Source of the DNA: Pleurodeles waltl
Lineage: Eukaryota; Chordata; Amphibia; Caudata; Salamandridae
Assembly: GCF_031143425.1 (NCBI RefSeq)
Contig: NC_090448.1
Location: 531,234,313 to 531,298,312 of the forward strand
DNA: 64,000 nt
Reading direction: 5' to 3'
Shown: positions 11,436-21,682 of the stretch, in pieces
How positions within the stretch are numbered: position 1 is the first letter of the stretch
How the letters are laid out: each line of letters begins with the position of its first letter
Position numbers and translations under genes: made by a program
The notes under the pieces: model-generated
The model's input: only the letters and a program-made list of their open reading frames with translations
Databases searched by the model: none
What the model was told of the DNA's origin: nothing

Positions 11436-12700
11436 GCTGTTTTACAGCTGACATTGTGACAAAGCATCATGCCCAGAAGAACATGAGAATTTGTCTACAT
11501 ATGTTTTTGATCTACCCACTGGTGGAGTTAGGCAATGTTCCCATTATGTATAATTGAAAACTGTATGTGGTGTACTAGCTCTATGTAGGTAATGGTGTGC
11601 ACAGTGATGGTAGCAAAACATTTCACCATAACAGGCTGCATTCCTATACATATCCTCACCCTCAGAAAGAATTGAAGAAAGTGTCTTTACATCCCATTCA
11701 TCAGACACAATTCCTGGCATCATAACGCCATCCACAGCGACATAAAAAACTTATGGAATTTGAATAGTTTCTTTTGGACCAAATATGTCATAGGGGACCT
11801 TATCTCAAACAATCTCATCAGGACTTGGAACAGCGAGAAATGTTCACAAGGGGCAGGTCTCCATGTACTTTGTGAGAAGACAAATGAGGTTTCAACACCT
11901 CAGCTACCAGTTTCATTAGAGAGTTCTTGAAGATAATGCAAATTTATAAGTAGGAAAAAACAGTCACAAATCCAATCCATAAGAAGGGAGCAAACACAGC
12001 AAGTATGATCCACAAATAGGACTATTGATGGATGAGATAAGTGCATTTCAGCTAGTGAACAAATGTGCATATACCATAAAGTGAAGTGGTAGAAGAGTCA
12101 GAAGAGAAGTCTTTAATGTCGACAAACTACCCAGAAGTCATGTGTGTGAAAACAGGAGCCTCAGCAGGTGAAAGAGAACTGGTAGACATTTCCAAATGTG
12201 GTTCATCATAAACAACTCAGTTACTTTGTGAAGTAGTAAAGAGCTGTAGATTTATGTCAGGTGTATTTCTTGGATTTGTAGCAGCATCTGGAATCAACAG
12301 AAGTTTATTCTCTACCCTCTCCAACGTTGGGAAAACAAAATTGGTGTTGTTCAATGCTTGGAGAGGTATTTCCTGTATGGTAATGAGAGGAGTTAAGGAA
12401 CCACCAAGCAGTCCTGGAGGCCTACTGTGTAAGATCAGCCACTTGATTCAATTTTACTTGGTCATTGGAGACAAAGAGTTTGTTTTTACAACCAGAAAGC
12501 GGTGGCAAAATCACAGTTCTGGTACCTTGAATTCCAAGGACTGGCACTGGTGATCTTTATGATGGGCCAAATTGTTTCTACATTGCAATCTTTTCTCAAA
12601 CTAGATCAATAACTTTTGGAATCCAGGCTGTAGGTGCTGGTTGGTCCTTCACTCACTCAGTGGCCCGCATGCATGGTAAAACGCTTATCTCGAAAGTCTT
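9949..12700 (-). pseudogene. env: Endogenous retrovirus 1: env remains
   Basis: Minus-strand frames at 11020-11295, 10728-10982, 10402-10740 and 10188-10430 follow each other as a broken envelope gene. The first contains an alpha-helical heptad-like stretch (around LNNIVSSAIDIIQNDLSFL). The middle has several cysteines, including CCG, and LPPIHDIRVV. The last has a strong membrane anchor, FSSIFVGIPLVLFLIGG, followed by a leucine run and a short tail. From 11300 to 12700 the surface part is too decayed to delimit, though 11544-11735 is compatible. Position downstream of integrase on the same strand supports env. Length and style recall long transmembrane subunits of class III or spuma-like viruses, but this is inference. 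Frameshifts and stops are numerous. Confidence 0.65.
11395..11431. repeat. (GA)n microsatellite
   Basis: About 18 nearly uninterrupted GA dinucleotides lie within the env remains of retrovirus 1. Confidence 0.95.
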
Positions 12701-13440
12701 GGAATTCCTTTAATTCATTGATGTCAAAAGGTGTGTCTCTACCGCCATTGTGCCAGGGCCATCAAGTCCTAAACGTACATCTGGATGCCAAATAGGACTT
12801 CATATGGAGTTTGACCACCCAGAGATCTTCTAGCCAGATTATTTAATGCTCTCTGGATTCCATAAAGGTGGTGGATCCAGCTATAACCTGAACCTAATAC
12901 TCTAGCTGCTAAGTATTGTTTAAGTCTCAGTTCTTCCTTTCCACTATTGAATTTCCCTTTAGGATGATGGAGTGAGGAATAACACACAGCCACACATAGG
13001 GTTACCATGGTGTCCTTGTAAGCTTTAGAGACAAAAGCAGGTCCCTGGTCTTAGTGGGATGTAGCTACTGAATATGTCCTGATAAAGACTCGCAAATCTT
13101 TAATAACAGTGTTAGAGTCAGCTGATCATTGTGGCCACACTCAAACAAATCTGAAGCAAGAATCTACAGCAAGTAGAATATATTTAAATGGACCATCCGA
13201 ATTTAGGGGGCCACATAGGTCTAGATATATGCCCTGCAGCAACTTGTTTGATACTAAGAGGAGTGTCCGGGGGGGGGCATTTCTTGTGGGACCTTTAATT
13301 TGTCGGCAGATGTCACAACTTAGGGCATACTGCTTTGTCTGTTTGTACTGACCATGACACCAATACCATTTTTCTAGAAGAGAAGAGAAATTCTGGCTCC
13401 TGCACCAACATGGGCAGATGCAATTCCTTCACCAGCAGCT
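12701..13440 (-). pseudogene. pol: Endogenous retrovirus 1: integrase remains
   Basis: On the minus strand a zinc-finger piece with CDICRQIKGP (about 13280-13320) is followed by a decayed catalytic core. A clear C-terminal core end follows at 12769-13008, containing YGIQRALNNLARRSLGG and QTPYEVLFG. The last motif is the usual end of the retroviral integrase core. The remainder carries several stops and frameshifts, so no active enzyme is possible. It sits between the RNase H and env remains in the standard order. Confidence 0.8.
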
Positions 13441-13870
13441 CTAATTAATTCTAGACTGTGGTCTTGGCAGGAAATCACTCAATCATCCACCCCCAGGATG
13501 GTTGCATAAGGAATGATTTGGGCACTTAATTGGTAGGAGTATTTTGCTGGATATGCTTCTGTTAAGGGAGTGCTGTTTCCTGAAGCATTAACAGCAGACA
13601 TTATTTGTTCATCTACCTTCATGTGGAAATTAATAACCCCAGCTACAGTAGTAGTCTTAACGTCAGATTTTGCTGCTTCATCGGCCAGTGAATTCCCAAC
13701 ATGTATTCCAACATGTTGGTGACTCAGTGTATGTATTACATGAGCTTGTGGTGACTATCTTTAAGCCCAGCCACTTTTCCCCAAAGCACTTCATGCTTTA
13801 TAGTATTTCCTTTACAGTATCTGAATCCCTTTAGGCACCAAAAATGTATATTTTCATAAAAGAATGGACA
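13441..13870 (-). pseudogene. pol: Endogenous retrovirus 1: RNase H end
   Basis: Minus-strand translation over about 13664-13735 gives HVGIHVGNSLADEAAK, the C-terminal RNase H motif with its conserved aspartate. It is followed downstream by a linker toward the integrase zinc finger. The upstream part of the domain is not readable in one frame. Confidence 0.7.
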
Positions 13871-14640
13871 CAGTAGTACGAATTACACACTATAAGAGTG
13901 GGGAATTCAGGATCCATATGCTCCAGTGCCAGAAATAAGGTTTTGAATTCAGCCACTGGTGCTGTGCAGTCCTGTAGGGAGTGCATAAAGGTGTGTTGGT
14001 TAAAAACCTGTTGGAAATGTCCAGGGTTGTTTTGTATTTTTTACAGACAGTAACAATATTGTTCATTAATGCCATACCATGTGAGTTTTGTGTTGCAAAT
14101 GTGCTTGTGTGGCTATTTAAATGTCTATTATTTAGCACTGTTCTATAGGAATCGTCCGGCTTAGCTACTGGAAATAAAGGGTTGTTTATGGGGGATTTCG
14201 CTTCATGTCTTATAGGGTATTGTGGTTGCACTTGTGGGCTGCACCCTATGGGTATTAAATGGTAAGGTGAGTCTTTATCCCAACCACACATGGTTGCGGA
14301 ATAGTTCAGGGACTTTTGCAAGATCCTGTTCTGCTGCTTAGGCTTGTTTTACTTCTTAAGGAACCCTTAATGAGAAAGATGGTAATATTACATCTTCCAC
14401 ATGAGGGAGAGTTCTAACAAACTCTGGAGGTCAATCCCTTTCATCTAGGACAATGTCATAACTAAGTGTTAGGGTTTCCCAGAAAATTACTTTAATTGTG
14501 CATTTGATGTCCCCCTCTATCTATATATTCCATTTATACACTCTATCTGGAGAGGTGACCCTCAGATCTGGGGTTTCGACTTCAATGTAGTTGTTAATTG
14601 CCTTTAGTCACTGACCACATCCTGTTCTGAAGTAATGTTC
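13871..14640 (-). pseudogene. pol: Endogenous retrovirus 1: protease/RT remains
   Basis: The minus frame at 13890-14321 reads as the start of a retroviral reverse transcriptase: PQYPIRHEAKSPI, NNPLFPVAKPDDSYRTVLN, NRHLNSHT, then KYKTTLDISN, the segment that includes the first catalytic aspartate. The YXDD half of the palm is lost beyond a frameshift near 13990. Upstream, 14370-14480 carries LPHVEDVILPSFSLRVP, consistent with the protease-RT junction. Overall style is closest to spuma-like or class III elements, by inference from the motifs only. Confidence 0.8.
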
Positions 14641-15760
14641 TCATTATGTGCTGCATATTTCGCTGAAATTCCTGCAACCATCTTCTTTTTTAATTTTGGG
14701 TTTTTGTTGTGTAAGTTTCTCTTCCTTTTTTATGATGATGTCAGGCGAACGTTGGGAGTCCTTTTTCGGTTTCATGTACTCTTCTTGTCTGCGCTCTGAC
14801 CTCCCTGCACCCTCACCCGTTTGCAGGAATGGTCCTCAATGGAACAAGAAGGGCATGTATCAGTGTACTGATACCAGTCAGGTTGTTTCAGAGTATCAAG
14901 GTTATGTAAGTTATGGCATTTCTCAGAGCTCTCCTGCTGTGGAGATTCTCCTTGTGATTCAGTTTTTCCCTTATTGTTTCTATGTTTAGCCCATTATTTC
15001 TTAGGAGGCTCTGGTGATTGCTTGATATTGTTCTTTTCAGGATTACCCTTACGCTGTGGCTTATTTGATCTGGCACCTAGATTATCATAACCTACACATG
15101 TATAGGATTCAGCAATAATGTTTGATCACTCCCAATCCTGGTCTATTAATGGATTAATGGAAGGGTTGTGAGGTGTTGGCAAACTGCCAATGTTGCTGTT
15201 CCCCCTGGAAATTTCCTAAAGTAATTGAGGATACTGTGGCAAAACTGCCAATTAGTTTTATCCCCAAGTCTAGGGCCAGGGCAGCACCGTATTCATTTTG
15301 CATCTGCTTTAACACATCTGGTAAAGCAGCAAGAGATGGTGTACAATGAGTTATGGTATACATTGCAGCACAAACTATACCTCATATGGCACAGCTGTCA
15401 ATTGAAGGCACCATTCCAAGTGGCAAGGACATTTTGAGAATTCTGTGTTTATCTTGGGGTCCTGTATGGGAAAACACAGTTGTTAAGGTGCACATAACAA
15501 ATTGTGTTAAACGTCTGTATAATCCAGCTAGATTATTGTCTAAAGAAAGTAGATTGCCCACTGCTAAATTTGGTATCTTTGGATATGATGAGCAGCCAGC
15601 TAGAAATGGGCATGTGGCCACATCCTTGCTGAGGGGACCCAAACTGACGTTGTCTGCGATGTGTGGTAGGGCACTTCGGGGCCAATTTTGGTGTTCCTGA
15701 AATGTTAAGGGTATTTCTAAATGTTGTTATGGTCTGTATGGGCCTGCTACATTGGCCAAT
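14641..15760 (-). pseudogene. gag: Endogenous retrovirus 1: gag-like remains
   Basis: Minus frames at 14888-15076, 15154-15363 and 15382-15642 lie immediately upstream of pol. The first is rich in K, N, Q and S, as expected near a nucleocapsid. The other two (for example LPDVLKQMQNEYGAALALDLGIK) are helical. No CCHC knuckle is intact. The assignment rests on position. Neither LTR of this provirus could be found by eye on either side. Confidence 0.45.
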
Positions 15761-16226
15761 CTATGTATGAAATGTATTTGTATTTACATTGAGTGCAGGA
15801 AAATGGCCCCATGAGTAAAAAAACTACATTTTTGAATGCATCATGTGCCTCGAACATGAAGGGAACATGTTGTGTAACAGTATGTCTGCAATTAGCAAGA
15901 ATATTAATTGGACTCACCATTTTAAATGATGGAAATCAGAGAAGGAAAATGATAAAGTGGGGATTTTTTTTAAAGTTCAAGCTTGAACAACATACAGACA
16001 AATGCAGGTACTTCTTCTACTGCTGAGGGGAATATAATCCCTAACACCACAGATGTCTCCGTATTAAGGTGATTAGGGCACCTTCGAGCACACAAAAAAA
16101 AACTACTCAGGAGACCTGTTAAGTAAGTACCTGTCTATGAATGTTGGTGGTGCAATGTTATACAGTTACTTTTGAGATAATAGGACTGCGTATTTAGGGC
16201 AGCAGGATGTCAGAATACAGGAGACT
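15761..16226. other. Unassigned sequence
   Basis: No domain, tandem structure or recognised repeat is seen between the gag remains of retrovirus 1 and the MITE fragment at 16227. Confidence 0.5.
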
Positions 16227-16291
16227 TAGGGCTTGATTTAGATGTTGGCGGATGGGTTACTCCATCACAATAGTGACAGATAGCCTGTCAG
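16227..16291 (+). mobile_element. MITE, left part (split by the chromovirus)
   Basis: It begins AGGGCTTGATTTAGAT, like the complete 172-bp MITE at 62762-62933 (AGGCCTGATTTAGAT... and its inverse). Both share 'TCACAA.TGTGACAGAT'. The chromovirus LTR follows directly. The continuation of this MITE resumes at 30828, beyond the other LTR. Confidence 0.7.
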
Positions 16292-17107
16292 TGTCACGAT
16301 TCACCTTTGGCTTACCGCCCTGATCAGATGGGGATGACGTGCGGCCTCGGTTCTTGTAAGTCCTTCTCTGGCTGAGGTAAGGGCGACCCCTTCTGGTAGC
16401 CACGGTGCTGCTGACAGTAGTACGCCACCACAGTCCATGCCCTCCAGAAGGTGTCCCAGAGGAAAAACTCCAAAGGGAAAAAACCTCTAGACAGGAGCTC
16501 CCTGGAACAGAAAAAGGGGACACAAAAAGATCAGACCTTCAACGCCTGGAATTATCACTGGAAAGGAAGAGGAAAAACAGGAGCAAAAACTGGAATCCAA
16601 GAGAAGACCAGCCGGAGCGTGACCACCACAGGAGAAGTGTTGCAATGCAAAGATAAGAAGACTCTAACCCCTTATATACCTCTTAGCAGGAAGTGACATG
16701 CAGGAAGAAGTAGGAACGCCATTTTGGATTGGGAAAGGGGTTATAGAACAAGATTGGAAAAACACCATTGTAGTAAGAAGAACAGATGCATGTGGGGAAG
16801 GGGAAGGAGAATGGTATGCTGGGAAAGGAAAATCATGGCTCCCCCAAGAAGAAGAAAGAAGAGGAGAAGGCCCTAGATTGGGGCACCAGGTAAGTGAAAG
16901 GACCGAGAGGGGCGTGGGCACCCCGCAACAACACCCGCACCACGCATTGTACGTGGCGAGACCCGACGTCCAACCTTGGGCCTCCGGCCTCGCCGCAGCC
17001 AAGGAAACCAGCCACCACCGGAAAAAAGGGATGCACTGGGCCCGTGACCCAGAAAAAGGACTGCGCCCCCCAGAGCGTGAGATGTCGCGGAAGCCTGCGG
17101 CATGACA
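16292..17107 (-). repeat. Chromovirus 3' LTR
   Basis: It is 816 bp with inverted ends TGTCACGATTC ... GCATGACA. The distal 343 bp (16765-17107) matches 30474-30827 almost word for word, including 'gggaaggggaaggagaatggtatgctggg' and 'ccccaagaagaagaaagaagaggagaaggcc'. Purine-rich DNA makes several long but meaningless open frames on both strands. Confidence 0.9.
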
Positions 17108-17125
17108 GTAGGTCCCCCCCACCCA
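17108..17125 (-). other. Polypurine tract of the chromovirus
   Basis: On the minus strand GGGTGGGGGGGACC lies next to the 3' LTR boundary. This is where plus-strand DNA synthesis is primed in LTR elements. Confidence 0.7.
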
Positions 17126-17800
17126 GAGGCCCCAGGTTTGTCCGGGAAAGATGGAAAAAACGACGGACCAAAAGAGGGGCATGAACCGAAGAGGTTTCTT
17201 CCCAGGAGCATTCACTCATAAGATAGCCCTTCCAGTGGATGAGAAACAGATGAGAAACTGGAAACATCTACGGAAGAACCGAGAGGTACAGATCTCTTCG
17301 ACCTCGTATTCGGGCGCATCATCAACCAACTGAGTAGGAGGACAGGAGAATTGTCTGTGAAAAGGATCAGGCACATAGGGCTTTATCTTAGTCCGAGGCA
17401 AACGAAGACGGACTGAAATGGGATTGATTTTTTGAAGGATCAGTAATGGTCCATAATACCGGGGCTTAAACTAGTTTTGTGACAAATGGAGGGGCAATAA
17501 TTTAGAAGAAAGCCAGACTTTATCATTGATTTGATAAGACGGGGCATCACAACGTTTTTTATCAGCCATCCTTTTCATGCGTAGATTGATGGTTTGAAGA
17601 TTAGAATGTATGACACGTTGGATACAGCGTAGACGTCGAACAAATGTTGTGATGGCAGGGAGTACAGATGATTCTCTGAGGGTAACAGGAAAGGCTTTAG
17701 GATGGAACACATAAGAGCAAGAAATGGAGAGACATTTGAGGCACTATGTACTGCGCTGTTATACGAGAATTCGGCGAGTGGTAAGTACAGAGACCAATTG
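17126..17800 (-). pseudogene. pol: Chromovirus pol C-terminus: GPY/F and chromodomain
   Basis: Minus-strand pieces in order are: YQINDKVWLSSKLLPL (within 17471-17710), a GPY/F-like stretch near 17440, PYVPDPFHRQF, then EYEVEEICTSRF (17300-17330). After a frameshift come FLIHWKGYLMSECSWEE and VHAPLLVRRF (17150-17267). The last two segments are a chromodomain, with the aromatic W/Y positions recognisable. In chromoviruses this domain tethers the integrase to methylated histones and guides insertion to heterochromatin. The frameshift between its halves shows it is inactive here. Confidence 0.85.
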
Positions 17801-18336
17801 CTTTACGTAGCATTGCAAAAACTACATAAATATTGTTCAAGACCTTGAGTTAGACTTTCTGTTGATCCATTTGTTTGTGGATGGATGCCAGATGACAGGG
17901 CCACATCTATTTTGAGTGCTTTACAAACTTGTTTCCAAGAGCGTGAAATGTATTGGGAACAACGGTCCGAGACTATGACTTGAGGGAGGCCATGGAGCTG
18001 AAAGATTTCCTGAATAAAGATTTGTCTCCATTCTTTTGTAGTGGGTAATTTCTTTAATGCAGTAAAATGCACCAATTTAGTGAATGGGTCAATCGTCACC
18101 ATTATAACTCGATTCCCAGATGAGTGCGGTAGGGAACACATGAAATCAGTGGATACAGTATGCCATGGAGCCGGTGAAACAGGTAAAGGACGAAGCAATC
18201 CGGCTGGTTTGTTATGAAGTATCTTCGCTTGTGCTCAGATGGGACAAGAAGCCCCATAGCTTTCAGTATCCGTTTTAAGCGTGGGCCACCAAAAAGAGTG
18301 AAGAAGTAGGTCTTGGATGGCTGTAGGAACATTCTA
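17801..18336 (-). pseudogene. pol: Chromovirus integrase catalytic core
   Basis: Minus-strand sequence contains HSFWWPTLKT, the second half of the zinc finger (first Cys kept; a stop stands at the second Cys position, in CPI*AQAK), then STDFMCSLP with the first acidic residue. VSDRCSQYISRSW carries the second, and HPQTNGSTESL the third (Glu). The DD35E set is therefore still visible although the frame is broken. The upstream half of the zinc finger is 2 kb away, on the other side of an insertion (18337-20302). Confidence 0.9.
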
Positions 18337-19591
18337 AGATGGTGATTTTCTAGTCCCTTATGACCTGCCTTTATCCTTTCTTCATCCATCGGTAGTCCTT
18401 TTCCTATGTGTAGCAGCATTCCAAGATGGCGACCATGTAGTCCTTTGGTCTCGTCTTTGTTTTATTCTTTCGGGCATCGGCAGTCCGTTTTCTTTTTTTA
18501 TCATCCGTTCCTGCTACATTTTGACATACACACCGGGCTTCAATCAGTGCAGGAACATCTTCGTCGGGTCTCGGCCTTGCTTTTTTAGTAAGACGGAAGC
18601 ACTTTTCATCCATATGAGTAGGAGTCCTGCCGTAATGGAGCAATTATTTGGACGCTAAGAACTCTGCACTAGGTTAGGGCCTCACTTTGGTTCCAGACGT
18701 GCCTGGCTTGTGCAGAGACTTGTTGGACAATACTTTCCAAAGTCTTGAGCCATCGTCTAGTCCTGGGCAGTAAAATGTTTTCCATCCGCCCAGGTGTGAT
18801 ATTGGGATATATCACGCTGTAGTTATTTGCGTAGCAGTCATAGACTTTGCCCAATTAAGAGAATTATTTTGTTGTATATTTCTAGACCATATCAGTTTAT
18901 TTATCTCTAAGTAGGTTATCTCTTCAATACATAGGAAACTGGATATTCTGAGGAGAGTTTTCAGGAGATTAATCACAGACATTCTGGAGCAGTACATCAT
19001 TGATTTCTCTGGCAGTCTTTAATACTTGAAGTTGATTGCATTATGATTGGGATGTCATAAAGGAGTAGTCTCATCTGTGTAACAGGGTTATGTGAATTCA
19101 CTGTGTGTAATTTTGTTTGGCAGCACTTGCACTTTTGGTAGTGTTTCACATTGGCTTCAGTCCTTTTTCACTTATCAGTTTAACTGACTCGCATCACTTT
19201 TTCGTTCAGGAAGGTGACAGTGAGAGCATATACACTATCTAAGATGGATGGCATTCTGTTTTTCCCTTCTGGAGCAAAGATACAGGATATCTCTCTTCAC
19301 CATCCTACATGTCAATCACAATCTTTTTGGGAGCCTTATATGTTGTATTTCTTTTCTTTTCTCCTTTCTTCTTTCTTTCTTCTTTTTTCATTATTCTTTC
19401 ATCTCCCATTGTTTGGTGTCTGTTTGTACTTTCTTTATTAATGTTGCATGTTATGTGTGACTTGTCTCTGTTTGGTTTCTATCCTAATTTGGTCATCATA
19501 AATATTGTTTTTGTCTTTGTTGCAGAATTATTAAATATAGGACTATTAAATATGTCCCTTGGAAAGCAATATTTTTTAACTACTACTTGAT

Positions 19592-19653
19592 GTGCCCTGA
19601 GGAAGGTGAGCGACCCTGATAGGTCGTGAATTCACCAAAACGTACGTCGGCAC
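19592..19653 (+). ncRNA. Degenerate hammerhead ribozyme-like fold
   Basis: Seen in order: stem I strand GTGCC (19592-19596), core CTGAGGA (19597-19603, matching CUGANGA), and stem II GGTGAGCGACC pairing with GGTCGT..TCACC (19605-19615 with 19622-19636, small bulge). Then come AAAAC (expected GAAAC), a tiny stem III with loop GTAC, the cleavage triplet GTC (19646-19648), and the stem I partner GGCAC (19649-19653). The very short stem III is the layout of hammerheads from Penelope-like elements and newt satellite DNA. One extra A after the core and the loss of the G12 general base predict weak or no cleavage. Confidence 0.6.
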
Positions 19654-19917
19654 TGGTCTATACATCAAGGACATTGCTTTGGATTTACCGGACATGCCAC
19701 ACAGCCCAGTGGGTACTAATTGAAGGTCTGATATGGACATTCCAGGAATGTGAATGAAATCATTATCAAGTTGTAAGACTCTAAAAACATCTTACATGAA
19801 AAATGAGACCAGGAGGATCATGAAAATTGGACATTGTAATACTATTGAATAATGTTAATCCTGTATTTTTTAGAAGGATTGTTTATTTTGATAGCATTTA
19901 TTTGGCTGTGTGTATAT

Positions 19918-19932
19918 GGGGGGGGGGGGGGG
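19918..19932. repeat. (G)n homopolymer
   Basis: Fifteen G residues in a row lie inside the 2-kb insertion. Confidence 0.95.
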
Positions 19933-20302
19933 TTCCCTTGCTGTTATAGATTAATGTGTCCTTTTTGTATCTATTGTAATATATTTATTTAGGATTGGTG
20001 TGAATGTATTGGAGTGATTGTGTATATTGTTTTTTGCTTATTCATTTTTCCTAGGGAGGGCTATCCACTTGAGTATTTTTTTAGCTGATTAGTAATAAAT
20101 GTATTTTGGTGATTATCTAAATAAATAATATATATTTGAATTACTAAAAAGTACGAAATGTGTAATCTATATTAGTAGTGAGGACGACTTTTTATATTTG
20201 TGCTGTTTGTTTTGTGTGTGTTTTACGGATTCTGTTCTCAGGAACCCTTTCTCAATTTAGCTATTTTGGCTTTTTCTTGCTTAGAGGGATTATTTGTATT
20301 TA

Positions 20303-20566
20303 TGATCTTGTGTGGCTTTAATACCATGATGACCAGTGACGGGAGAATTGTAGCACATGCGTAGGGCTTCTGTTTGGACTATCTTAGTAGGCAGGAACAA
20401 TGCTTTCTTGTGATAATAGTATTCCTTATCTTTACGTAGATGTGGACGTAAATTATTCATTTCAGTTTTGTCGAGGTTTGAATACTCAGATTTTACTTTA
20501 TCAAGAAAAGATTGTACTAATCCGATGATCCTATCTGGTTCAATTAGGTTTCGCGTAGGAGAATCA
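20303..20566 (-). pseudogene. pol: Chromovirus integrase N-terminal zinc finger
   Basis: The minus strand encodes LRPHLRKDKEYYYHKKALFLP, then ALRMCYNSPVTGHHGIKAT. The latter is the histidine half of the H2C2 finger typical of Ty3/gypsy integrases. The cysteine half is found at about 18250-18300. It ends at the insertion point of the LINE (target word gtaggagaatca at 20555-20566). Confidence 0.85.
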
Positions 20567-21670
20567 TCATCATCATCATCATCATCATTTGCTTTATTTC
20601 GGTAAGGGAAACATACCATGAAAGTACAATGCATATAAAAGAGAATATAAAAAAACACAATAAAATAAGTGGTAAAATTTTTTAGAGGAGAAGTTAAAAC
20701 CATAGCAGTATAAATATAAGATGTTTCTTACTCCAATAGTATAAAAGACAACACCTCTAAACCCATAAAATGTCAGCTAATATCATACACCAGGGTACAA
20801 TAAATATACTTGAGGAGGTCTGAATCTAAAAGACAGCCATCCAATCTTATTCTTTGAATCACTGATCTAAAGTTCCATAATTGAACCCAAAGAAATGTCC
20901 CACAGGATGGACTATATAAACAGGTGAATCAAGTATGGAGAGGTTCTCTCGGCAGGTGAACAGTTCCCAAAGACCAATTGTAACTGATAATATAAGAACA
21001 GCACCTCTAGTACCACAGAATGTCAACTAATATCATACACCAGAGTACAATAAATATACATAAAAAGATCTAGATCTAAAAGGCCGCTACCCAGTCTTAT
21101 TCTTTAAGGTCGCTAGTCTAATACGCCAAATTGATTCAAGGAATTTCGCCACTGGATAGGCTATGTGTACAGAAGGATCAGATTTAAAAATTCTCTCGAC
21201 ATGTAAAAGCTCCTAAAACCCATTTGTTTACATAGGGGATTGATCCAAGAAGCCCTCTATTTGTCATATGCACGGCATTGAAAAAGAACATGTGGGACAG
21301 ACTCTTCATTCTTGCATCCCATTGGACATAACTTGGACCCATTAATGGAATTAGGCCATTTGCAAGTTAAGGAGCACAGAGGTATGGACCCTATTCTAAA
21401 TATGATAAAGAGGGCGCCCACAGAGGGAGAAAGTGCTGCATCCATGAAGGGCTCAAACTCATAGTGGCATTTGAATTGCAAGTAGCTATCAGACATGAAC
21501 AACGGCACAACCTCAGCAAATTGGGCAGTTTGAACTTTGAGCCAAAAAGCGTCCTTCAATGACTGCGCAGCGTTTTTGGGAATGGAAGAGGGATCCTTCC
21601 AGTAGGACCCCAAACCAAGGTGCGTTAGGGACTGTTCAACATAAACACAGCAGTTGATTTTAATAATGGG
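20567..21670 (-). mobile_element. 5'-truncated LINE inserted in the chromovirus
   Basis: A perfect 12-bp target duplication, GTAGGAGAATCA, lies at 20555-20566 and 21671-21682. The 3' end (left) is a (GAT)n tail on the minus strand. The frame 21257-21613 encodes the C-terminus of an APE-type LINE ORF2: LKVQTAQFAEVVPLFMSD, FRIGSIPLCSLTCKWPNS, then a zinc knuckle CPMGCKNEESVPHVLFQC. The 3' untranslated region contains a duplicated block (about 20735-20850 and 20985-21100, period about 250 bp, 'TGTCA-CTAATATCATACACCAG'). The insertion disrupts the chromovirus between RNase H and integrase. Confidence 0.85.
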
Positions 21671-21682
21671 GTAGGAGAATCA

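Larger units (their letters stand above)
18337..20302 (+). mobile_element. Insertion in integrase with hammerhead-like motif
   Basis: About 1.97 kb of foreign DNA splits the integrase zinc finger. The flanks TCTTGGATGGCT (18325-18336) and TCTTGTGTGGCT (20303-20314) look like a diverged 12-bp target duplication. The left end has two related blocks about 105 bp apart (CATTCTAAGATGGTGA... and CATTCCAAGATGGCGA..., each followed by ATCGGTAGTCC or ATCGGCAGTCC). A hammerhead-like fold lies at 19592-19653. No RT is readable. Penelope-like elements and retrozymes carry such ribozymes, so a 5'-truncated or non-autonomous relative is my best guess. Confidence 0.6.

Noticed and set aside
16405..17215. 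Several overlapping long open frames on both strands
   Set aside because: They lie in the chromovirus LTR and its repeat at 30.5-30.8 kb. The frames are purine-rich by-products and have no domain, apart from the chromodomain end at 17150 and beyond.
19214..19590. Hydrophobic plus-strand frames resembling membrane proteins
   Set aside because: They come from a T/C-rich stretch (TTTTCTTTTC), where any frame gives Phe, Leu and Ser. There are no conserved motifs or start context.
20290..20703. A protein with a poly-aspartate run
   Set aside because: The run is the (GAT)n tail of a LINE read in frame with chromovirus integrase; two unrelated elements are joined.
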